From an uncultured Paracoccaceae bacterium (GTDB lineage: Bacteria; Pseudomonadota; Alphaproteobacteria; Rhodobacterales; Rhodobacteraceae), in the NCBI GenBank assembly GCA_913054485.1, contig CAJXHQ010000192.1, positions 1-6,331 of the forward strand: DNA of 6,331 nt. Reading direction: 5' to 3'. The translations under genes were made by a program, and so were the position numbers. Positions 1-5,425 of the stretch are shown here, one piece after another. The notes beneath the pieces were generated by a model. The model had not been told where the DNA came from. It saw only the letters and a program-made list of their open reading frames with translations, and searched no databases. Within the stretch, counting starts at the first letter, position 1. Every line of letters begins with the position of its first letter.

Positions 1-263
1 CCGCCGCAGCCTACCCCAAGAACGCCAATGTAGCGGCATCTGTGGCGCTGTCCGGCCTTGGCTTTGACCGCACCGAGGTGGAGCTGATTGCCGATCCGGC
101 GGTCACCGCTAACATCCACGAAATCCGGGCCGAGGGGGAATTCGGCAGCCTTCAGTTCCGCATTTCGGGCAACGCCCTGCCGGACAATCCGCGCAGTTCC
201 GCCCTTGCCGCGATGAGCGTCGTCAGTTCAATACTGCAAGAAGAAACCCAGCTGCGTTTCTAG
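1..263 (+). CDS. nadX: Aspartate dehydrogenase, C-terminal part (cut by window start)
   Basis: About 86 residues of the C-terminus are read from base 3 to a TAG at 261-263, with the gene entering from the left. The segment carries [17 protein letters not shown], then [12 protein letters not shown], then [15 protein letters not shown]. This order matches the C-terminal domain of the L-aspartate dehydrogenase family (about 265 residues). The NIHE histidine region belongs to the active site in that family. The enzyme interconverts L-aspartate and iminoaspartate/oxaloacetate with NAD(P)H, and in some bacteria feeds NAD synthesis. No frameshift or stop is seen in the visible part, so this copy may be functional, unlike the genes after it. 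The GTG at 42 is an internal valine, not a start. The 54 bases after the stop (264-317) hold no recognisable gene or clear terminator. The gene symbol follows the family name; an in vivo role in NAD synthesis is not shown here. Confidence 0.87.
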   Translation, partial: AAAYPKNANVAASVALSGLGFDRTEVELIADPAVTANIHEIRAEGEFGSLQFRISGNALPDNPRSSALAAMSVVSSILQEETQLRF

Positions 264-317
264 GGGACCCGCCTGGCCGCCAGTCATACCGGCATCGTTG
301 AACGTGTCCTACCCTGA

Positions 318-460
318 GTGATGTTCAAATGGCTTCGTCTGCTGGTCGCGGCCGGCCGCCATGGCAATATCCAGATCGGCCTGATGCCTGCCCATGTGGC
401 CGCACAGGACATCAAGAGCGGCATTCTGGAACAGCTCAGCTGGCAGGTGCCCTTAGGTGA
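318..460 (+). pseudogene. Probable LysR-type regulator remnant (end of effector domain)
   Basis: One frame reads LRLLVAAGRHGNIQIGLMPA, then HVAAQDIKSGILEQLSW. This resembles the last part of the LysR effector-binding domain, where families show a pattern like LVAAGxGxGxMPxHxxxxDIxxGxLxxL. The helix-turn-helix and most of the effector domain are absent, so it cannot be a working regulator. The same frame runs on into the aldehyde dehydrogenase remnant at about 461, which suggests that a deletion fused the two. The match is short and there is no start or ribosome binding site of note. It could instead be a decayed piece of another protein, so treat the family name as tentative. Confidence 0.4.
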
Positions 461-1089
461 GGGCCGGTTGGCGTCACCTTCCGCCATCACGAGAAAATGC
501 CCCCCCGGGCAAGCGCGCTGCATATTGCCCGCGCCTTTAAGGATGCAAGCCTGCCGGACGGGATGCTCCACCTGGCCGTTGGCTTGCCCGCGACATTTTC
601 AGCTTCCTGATCCCGCAAGATCAGATCCGGCTGGTCGCCAACGACCGGCGATTGGCCGCGATGCAAATGCTGGTGGATAACGCCGTGGACAAGGCCGCGC
701 AGCTGCCCGCCGGCGGGCACCGGACCAGTGACCCGGGCTATGTCTTCGCCCCCACCGCGCTGGCCAATGCCCCGGACAGCGCCAAGATCATCAATGAGGA
801 TCCCTTCGGCCCCACCGCCATGATCCCCCCATGGACTTGCTGGAGGACGGCATCGCCCAGGCCAACAAATTGCCTTAGGGGCTGGCCTCCTATGGCTGCA
901 CGCATTCGACAGCCAACTTGGACCGTATGGTCGAAGGCATGGAGACCGGCAACCGATCGATCAACTGGCTGGAGGCCTCGCTGCCGCCCCCCGTCGGCGA
1001 CGGTGAAATGGAGCGGCTACGGCCGTGAAGACGGCGAAGAGGGGCTGCGCCACTATAGCGCGGACAAGAACCTGTCGCACCGGATGGAG
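461..1089 (+). pseudogene. Aldehyde dehydrogenase pseudogene (deleted, frameshifted, stopped)
   Basis: Pieces of an NAD(P)-dependent aldehyde dehydrogenase of the succinate-semialdehyde dehydrogenase-like group appear in the right order but in changing frames. GPVGVT (461 on) and AITRKCPP (about 482) lie in different frames. ARAFKDASLPDGMLHLAVGL follows at about 528-587, then FLIPQDQIRLVA (604-639) in a new frame. The next segment, RRLAAMQMLVDNAV, is normally far downstream, so roughly 90 codons with the catalytic Cys and Glu regions are gone. GGHR, GYVFAPTALANAPD and NEDPFGP follow. The frame shifts again at a run of six C (825-830), and TAG at 876-878 stands where the family has Tyr in LPYGLAS. 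After SINWLEASLP another shift near 1000 leads to KWSGYGREDGEEGLRHY and ends at KNLSHRM near 1089. That last frame stops at 1156-1158. It is clearly non-functional; its substrate cannot be judged. Confidence 0.9.
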
Positions 1090-1231
1090 ATCGAAGGACA
1101 GCCGGGACCGTGCTGGTCTGAACTCAATAACCAGCCCGGACAGCTATCCCTTGCATGAGCTTTTCCGTTGCTGCCAGGGCTTGTACCCGTCCGCCGCAGC
1201 GGTTTCCATCCGGCCATCGGCGGGGCCTGAT

Positions 1232-1451
1232 ATGAAAGCAGATTTGCACTTGATCGGCGCCGGGCTCGGGCGCACCGGAACGGGCTCGATGCGCACAGCG
1301 CTTGAAATGCTGGGGGCTTGCCCCCTGCCACCACATGCGCGCCTTGGCCTGAAATGCGGCCCATAAGGCGGACTGGCAGCGCTGTGTCGAGGCAGGCGGC
1401 ATGGTCTGGAGCCTGCTGCTGGGCGGCGTCCGCGCCTGGATCGACTGGCCC
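1232..1451 (+). pseudogene. Sulfotransferase-like P-loop protein, truncated remnant
   Basis: The frame from ATG 1232 reads MKADLHLIGAGLGRTGTGSM then RTALEMLG. This is the N-terminal beta strand and phosphate-binding loop of the bacterial sulfotransferase family, in which GAGRTGTxS binds the PAPS cofactor. After a one-base shift between runs of five G (1312-1316) and five C (1321-1325), a second frame gives PCHHMRALA, a TGA at 1350-1352, then NAAHKADWQRCVEAGG and VRAWIDWP. That is the usual continuation of the family. Homology ends at about 1451, where it meets the minus-strand TDO-like remnant. Perhaps a third of the usual length remains, so it cannot be functional. No strong Shine-Dalgarno sequence precedes the ATG. 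The stretch 1090-1231 before it holds nothing recognisable. Confidence 0.82.
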
Positions 1452-1754
1452 ACGCCGGCCGCGCCGACGGTGCCGGGCGCATAGCCGATGATCTTGTGTA
1501 CGCTGGTGAAATGCCGCCAGCGGTAAAGCGAGACCTTCTCGTCCAAGGCGATCAGCGCTTCGGCGACCTGATACAGCAGATTGTCGGAGGCCGGGTTGTC
1601 ATAGACCTTCAGCCAGACCGCGCTGACTGCCCGTGTCCTTCATCACACCTTCCCGCGTCCGGGCCGCGGTCTCGGTGATGGGCCGCATTTCAGCCGAAAC
1701 CACAACTTGCGACGCGTCGGCCAGATCTGGAAAGGCGGGTTTTTACGGGGGCAT
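1448..1754 (-). pseudogene. Tryptophan 2,3-dioxygenase-like remnant
   Basis: Read on the minus strand, 1630 down to about 1448 encodes AVSAVWLKVYDNPASDN, LLYQVAEALIALDEKVSLY, then RWRHFTSVHKIIGYAPGT and VGAAGVG. This fits the C-terminal helices of tryptophan 2,3-dioxygenase, where the family has YELAEELVDLxxxFxxWRxRHxxxVERIIGxxxGTGGTxGVxYL. The enzyme uses heme to open the indole ring of tryptophan to N-formylkynurenine. Upstream in the gene, an ATG at 1754-1752 follows a good ribosome site, but codon 4 is TAA (1745-1743). The next 35 or so codons (PAFPDLADASQVVVSAEM and on) are not recognised and lie in a different frame. Either the front of the gene was lost or the start belongs to another small gene. 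Lying after an arylformamidase supports the kynurenine-pathway reading. Product certainty is moderate; its broken state is certain. Confidence 0.62.
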
Positions 1755-1762
1755 TGTCCGTT

Positions 1763-1768
1763 CTCCTC
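1763..1768 (-). promoter_or_regulatory. Ribosome binding site for the TDO-like remnant
   Basis: GAGGAG lies eight bases before the ATG at 1754-1752 and overlaps the TGA stop (1769-1767) of the arylformamidase gene. This arrangement implies that the two genes were once translated as one operon, with tight coupling. Confidence 0.55.
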
Positions 1769-2618
1769 AAACGGAAACCAAGTCGGCCATTTTCTGTCCC
1801 AGCCTTGTCTCGTTGGCGATATCTGCGACGATATCGAAGTGGTTGCGCGCCTCCATTTCCAGGGTCTCCACCGGGGTGCCGGCGGCGGCCAGAAGACCGG
1901 CAAACTGCCGGCTTTGGCGTTTGAATTCTGCGGTTTCCTGCCGCCCCCAGGCAATCAGCGCTGGCGGAAAGCCTGCCAGATCCAGCAGCGCCGGGCTGAC
2001 GGCCTGCGCCGCCGCCGCATCCAAACCGAGCGCGTCGTTGACATAGGTGCCGACCAGCGGCTCCAGCTCGTAGACGCCGGACATCAGCACCACTCCTCGC
2101 GGGCGCAGACGTGCCGGCAGGCGGATGCAGCACATGGCCGCCAGATGCGCCCCTGCGGAGGATCCGCTGAGCACTATGCGGGCGGGATCGAGTCCAATGC
2201 CGGCCGCGTTTTCCACCAGCAGGGTCAGTGCCGCGCAGCATTCCTCTGCGATTTCCGCAATGGAGGCTTCGGGGGCCAGGGTGTAGTCGACGGCGGCATA
2301 GCCCATGCCGCGCGCCAGGGTGTCGGGGGCGGGAAAGAAGGACTCCCGTTTGGACAGCTCCTGCCAGTAGCCGCCATGGATGAAGACATGCAGCGGCACC
2401 GGGCCGGCGGCATCCGGCAGCACCAGATCGACGGTATTGCCAGGCTTGCTGCCATAGCGCAGCGTCTGCGCTTCACCGCAGGCGGCATAAGCCGCCTTGC
2501 TGCCATCCACATATGCAGCAATGAACGGGTCTATGCTGCCGTCCAGCGCCGAGCTGGGCGAATAGGCCTTTGCGCGGGTCTTATCATCCATGCTGCGCCA
2601 TTGCGGGCTCTTGTCCAT
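1767..2618 (-). CDS. Arylformamidase-like alpha/beta hydrolase (kynurenine formamidase type), intact
   Basis: This complete 283-residue protein starts at ATG 2618-2616, chosen for the AAGGAGG five bases upstream; a second Met at residue 10 has no such site. It has the kynurenine-formamidase signature HGGYW at 81-85, which forms the oxyanion hole. The nucleophile elbow GSSAG at 152-156 points to Ser154. RQETAEFKRQ (226-235) probably supplies the acidic residue (Glu228), and NHFDIV (259-264) the catalytic His260. The family hydrolyses N-formylkynurenine to kynurenine and formate in the cytoplasm; no signal peptide is seen. Upstream on the same strand is a kynureninase remnant, downstream a TDO-like remnant, so it was probably the middle gene of a tryptophan-degradation operon. 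Both pathway partners here are dead, so its substrate today may come from genes elsewhere or be another ester or amide. Fold and family are certain; the exact substrate is inferred. Confidence 0.88.
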   Translation of the reverse strand: MDKSPQWRSMDDKTRAKAYSPSSALDGSIDPFIAAYVDGSKAAYAACGEAQTLRYGSKPGNTVDLVLPDAAGPVPLHVFIHGGYWQELSKRESFFPAPDTLARGMGYAAVDYTLAPEASIAEIAEECCAALTLLVENAAGIGLDPARIVLSGSSAGAHLAAMCCIRLPARLRPRGVVLMSGVYELEPLVGTYVNDALGLDAAAAQAVSPALLDLAGFPPALIAWGRQETAEFKRQSRQFAGLLAAAGTPVETLEMEARNHFDIVADIANETRLGQKMADLVSV

Positions 2619-2623
2619 GGCGT

Positions 2624-2630
2624 CCTCCTT
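2624..2630 (-). promoter_or_regulatory. Strong Shine-Dalgarno site of the arylformamidase
   Basis: AAGGAGG on the minus strand is a full match to the anti-Shine-Dalgarno core, five bases before ATG 2618-2616. It fixes the start of the hydrolase and lies just after the end of the kynureninase remnant, consistent with an operon junction. Confidence 0.75.
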
Positions 2631-2642
2631 CTGCTGCCTGAT

Positions 2643-2955
2643 CCGCTCACTTTTGCCCGGTGCTGGAAGCGCTCTTCTTTCCAGATCCCGTTCTTCAAGA
2701 TACCCTCAAGGATCTCGGCTGTACGCGCAATATCATCCTCATTGAGGAACAGCGGCGTGATCCCGAAGCGCAGGATGTCCCGCGCGCGGAAATCGCCATC
2801 ACCCCGTTCTCGATCAGCGCCTGCCTGCAGGGGTAGCGGTGTGCGAACTGGAAGGAGGCCTGGGCGCCCCGCCCGTTGGGGTCGCGGGGACCGTTACAGG
2901 TGACACGGGGCTGCGGGCTTCGACCTCACGGATGAACAGTTCCATGATCGGCATG
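2643..2955 (-). pseudogene. kynU: Kynureninase remnant, C-terminal quarter
   Basis: Read leftward on the minus strand, three frames give the kynureninase C-terminus in order. FIREVEARSP (near 2945-2915) is followed by PRDPNGRGAQASF and QALIENGV (near 2885-2800). After loss of one base at about 2798 comes GDFRARDILRFGITPLFLN, then DDIARTAEILEGIL, WKEERF and HRAKV, ending near 2643. Kynureninase is a PLP enzyme of about 400 residues that splits kynurenine into anthranilate and alanine. Only about 100 residues remain, and the PLP-binding lysine and the whole large domain are missing, so it is inactive. It sits directly upstream of the arylformamidase, the enzyme acting just before it in the pathway. 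The front of the gene seems to have been replaced by a TctC-type fragment through a deletion. Confidence 0.85.
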
Positions 2956-3267
2956 CTGCCACCCACACCAACAACCGTATCTTTGGGGCGCATCTTGGTG
3001 ATTGATACCGATGAATATATCCACGCCGGCCGCACCGGGCTTGTTTTCGACGATGAGGTTACAGCCGGGCTGTTCCTCCATGACTTTACCCACAACCCGC
3101 GCCAGCGTGTCGATCAAGCTGCCCGCGGCAAAGGCAGCCCGAAGTGTCGGCGCGCCCATCGGTGCCCGGTCGGCAGCCATAGCAGAGCCGGCTGGTACAG
3201 AACCAGCGCGGCCGGCATCGCGGCCGGAGCAAGCCTCTAGAATCTGCGCGGTCACCGATTGCCGCAC
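2945..3267 (-). pseudogene. TctC/Bug-type solute-binding protein remnant
   Basis: The minus strand from about 3267 reads a poorly preserved N-terminus with an SVPAGSAMAAD-like export-signal end. It continues with LRAAFAAGSLIDTLARVVGK and NLIVENKPGAAGVD. This is the first lobe of the periplasmic binding proteins of the tripartite tricarboxylate transporter family, which typically show PFAAGGxxDxxARxxA and VVENKPGAGG. A frame change near 3000 continues with PKDTVVGVGGSMPI, the usual next strand (PDGYTxxxGxxG). Homology then stops and kynureninase begins at about 2950. Only about 100 of the usual 320 residues are left, so it cannot bind or deliver a substrate. The transporter membrane genes (TctA, TctB) are not in the window. 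Its lost ligand is unknown; the family includes citrate and other carboxylate binders. Confidence 0.78.
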
Positions 3268-3306
3268 CTTTTGGTCAGGTTCAGGCGATCCCCGCGTTCG
3301 GCCTGT

Positions 3307-3332
3307 AGGCCTTTTCTTTGAAAACCAGGCCT
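3307..3332. repeat. Inverted repeat able to form a hairpin
   Basis: AGGCCTTTTC (3307-3316) can pair with GAAA (3320-3323) plus AGGCCT (3327-3332), leaving a three-base loop (TTT) and a three-base bulge. It lies in the 150-base gap between the divergent TctC-type remnant and methylglyoxal synthase. It could be a leader structure, a regulator site or an old terminator; no clear T-run follows directly on either strand. AGGCCT is itself palindromic, so pairing may be partly chance. Confidence 0.4.
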
Positions 3333-3407
3333 GAACGAGGTGTGTTTTGACTGGAAAGCGAGGCCAAAAAACGGTACGTTATCGCTAACACAACCAGCCC
3401 TTTGCAT

Positions 3408-3411
3408 GGAG
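3408..3411 (+). promoter_or_regulatory. Ribosome binding site of methylglyoxal synthase
   Basis: GGAG lies eight bases before ATG 3420. The alternative in-frame TTG at 3402 has no such site, so translation most likely starts at 3420. A TTGACT at 3347-3352 resembles a -35 box, but no convincing -10 box lies at proper spacing, so no promoter is called. Confidence 0.5.
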
Positions 3412-3419
3412 AACCGGCG

Positions 3420-3812
3420 ATGCCCGCCAAACCGAAGATTGCGCTGATTGCGCATGATGCCTGCAAGGACAAGATGATCTCCTGGGCCGAGGCAAATCAG
3501 ACATACTTTGACGGGGCCCGGATATTTGCCACGGGGACAACAGGCGGCCGTCTTCAGGAAGCACTGCCATCTCTGGATGTGACCCGGTTTAAAAGCGGCC
3601 CCCTGGGCGGGGATCAGCAGATCGGTGCGATGATCTGTGAGGGCGGGCTGGACGCGCTGATCTTCTTCATTGACCCGATGTCGCCTATGCCGCACGACGT
3701 GGACGTCAAGGCGCTGACACGGCTGGCCATCGTCTATGATCTGCCGATGGCCTGCAGCCCGGCCACCGCGGATTGTATCGTGCAGAAGTTCAAGCCAGCC
3801 GCAGGTGCCTGA
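3420..3812 (+). CDS. mgsA: Methylglyoxal synthase, intact
   Basis: A complete 130-residue protein with all landmarks of methylglyoxal synthase. [10 protein letters not shown] (7-16) contains His12; GTTG (39-42) and [12 protein letters not shown] (59-70) form the phosphate site and contain the catalytic Asp65 (Asp71 in E. coli). FFIDP has Asp85, and PHDVDVKAL (91-99) has His92 and Asp95, matching His98 and Asp101 of E. coli. ACSPATAD (111-118) closes the active site, with Ser where E. coli has Asn. The enzyme converts dihydroxyacetone phosphate to methylglyoxal and phosphate in the cytoplasm, a bypass of lower glycolysis relieved by phosphate shortage. It is shorter than the 152-residue E. coli protein because it lacks most of the C-terminal tail, where oligomer contacts lie; no break is visible. 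It stands alone between a divergent remnant and a converging aconitase pseudogene. Start and identity are well supported. Confidence 0.95.
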   Translation: MPAKPKIALIAHDACKDKMISWAEANQTYFDGARIFATGTTGGRLQEALPSLDVTRFKSGPLGGDQQIGAMICEGGLDALIFFIDPMSPMPHDVDVKALTRLAIVYDLPMACSPATADCIVQKFKPAAGA

Positions 3813-3845
3813 CCGGCAGATTGCAAGCCGATTATAGGAAGCGTT

Positions 3846-5425
3846 TCAGCAGGCCGGGGAGTATGCCGCCGTCTCAAAGAACGGCAGGACCGTGCCGTCC
3901 TCCAACACGGTTTCGACCGGGCCAAGCCCTCCTGCCAGATAGTTCCGCGCCAGCCGGTTGGTGAAAAGCCCGCGCAGCATGACCTCCCAGTTGCCACGGT
4001 AGGCGGCAAAGACGATGAGGTTTTCCGGATCAGCGCCGCGTTTGGTCAGCCACTTCCCTGCCGTGTTCTCGGCAGATATCGCTGCGCACATCTCCGCGCA
4101 GGGCATAGGCAACCACCAGCGGCGGCGACGCAAGAAAGCCGAGATCCAGATTCTTATGCACCCGCCCCGGAAAGTTGCGGTTCCCCGAAAGCACGGCGGC
4201 CACGGCCTTGCCCCGTTGCAGCGCACCTTCGATCACCTCAGGCAGCGGGCCGGAATTGCCGATGCAGGTGGTGCAGCAGAAGCCGGCAATGGCAAATCCT
4301 AGCGCCTCCGGGTCGTCCAAAAGCCCGGCGCGCTGCAGATAGTTCTGCGCCGCGGGTGAGCCCGGCCCCAGAGAGGTTTTGACCCAAGACAGCACCCGCA
4401 GCCCCAATGCGCGGACGTTGCGGGCCAGCAGACCGGCTGTGATCAGCAGCCGCGGGTCGGAGGCGTTGGTGCAGCTGGTGATTGCCGCCACCCCCATGGC
4501 CCCATCGGGGACGGCGTTGGGTTCTGCCTTGGCCAGGTCGCGGCCGATGGCCTGTGCAATGGCGCCGGGGGCCTCGGATGGCTCCAGCCTGTCCTGCGGC
4601 CGACGCGGCCCGGTAATCACTGGCCGCAGTATGCTCAGTCAGACCGTAAGGGACCGGTTGAAACGCGGGCGGGCGTCTGCGCCGAACCACAGGCCCATGG
4701 CCAGAAACGTCGGCTCGATGGCTACAGTCAGCGCCTCACCCCGGCCAATCTGGCACAGGTAGGCGGGCACAGCGCTGTCCGCCGGAAAGAAGCCGGTCGA
4801 GGCACCGTATTCCGGCGCCATATTGGCCACCACTGCGCGGTCGCCTGCGGTCAGTGCAGCGCCCCCAGGCCCGAAGAATTCTAAAAAGCTGCCTGCGGCA
4901 CCCAGTTTACGCAGCCTGTGAGTGATCTCCAGCGCCAGATCGGTGGAAAGCACGCCAGCCGGCAGTTCTCCGGTCAGTTCAACGCCCTCCACCTCGGACA
5001 TGGCGAGGGCTGCGGGCTGGCCGACCATAACACTTACGGCTTCCAAACCGCCGATACCCCAGCCCAATCGAGTGGTCGACAGAGACCTCTACCGGCAGCT
5101 GCGGCGACAGCGGCGCCGGGTCCTTGCCGGCCTCGGCCAGCGCGTCCCGCAGTCCGGCAGTGTCCGCCAGTGCGGGCGTGCAGGTGGTCTCATGCATCAG
5201 GATGCGGTTGGACTGAAAGGTGAATTCGAACGCTGAAGGCCTGCCCGCCAGCCAATCTTCCAGCGCCTGTTTGACTGCAGCGGTTTCCCCGGTTGTACGG
5301 ATGTGATTTTCAGCCAGAAACCGCAGCACATAGGGCAGCCGCGGCAGCAGATCGCCAAGGATTGCAGGCAAGTCGGGGACGGTGCAGTCGCTCTCAGCTA
5401 GCGGGAGTGTGCGTTCCATGGTCAT
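3846..5425 (-). pseudogene. AcnA-type aconitase pseudogene with several deletions
   Basis: From ATG 5425-5423 the minus strand reads the aconitase N-terminus: LPRLPYVLRFLAENHIR, NRILMHETTCTPALAD, then LPVEVSVDHSI. Near 5060 it jumps, with a frame change, to GWGIGGLEAVSVMVGQP, losing about 100 codons including the GTDSHT substrate loop. EGVELTGELP and ANMAPEYGASTGFFPAD follow. A TGA at 4641-4639 interrupts the same frame before GPRRPQDRL. AAITSCTN and CCTTCIGNSGPLPEVIEGA keep the three cluster cysteines, and VLSGNRNFPGRV and ASPPLVVAYAL follow. Near 4080 another jump and shift lead to AGKWLTKRGADPENL and RGNWEVMLRGLFTN, ending at SPAC before TAG 3848-3846. The last about 120 residues, with the SSRDWAAKG loop, are gone. 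Some 525 of about 890 codons remain. The family isomerises citrate via cis-aconitate to isocitrate. This looks like an accessory paralog, although the true TCA copy cannot be seen here. Confidence 0.92.

Noticed and set aside
1707..2903. A 398-codon open frame on the plus strand, the longest in the window
   Set aside because: It is antisense to the well-supported arylformamidase and the kynureninase remnant, has no recognisable domain, and is rich in Arg, Gly and Ala, as expected of a shadow frame in GC-rich DNA.
3402..3419. Upstream TTG start for methylglyoxal synthase, adding six residues
   Set aside because: There is no Shine-Dalgarno site before the TTG, while ATG 3420 has GGAG at good spacing and fits the usual N-terminus.
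3252..3695. A 147-codon minus-strand frame opposite methylglyoxal synthase
   Set aside because: No known motif is present and it overlaps a clearly real gene on the other strand.
3813..3845. Possible terminator between methylglyoxal synthase and the aconitase remnant
   Set aside because: Only a four-base CGGC/GCCG pairing with a long loop and no T-run was seen, which is too weak to call.
4639..4641. Possible selenocysteine readthrough at the TGA within the aconitase
   Set aside because: The family has no selenocysteine there, and the gene also carries large deletions and frameshifts, so simple decay explains it.
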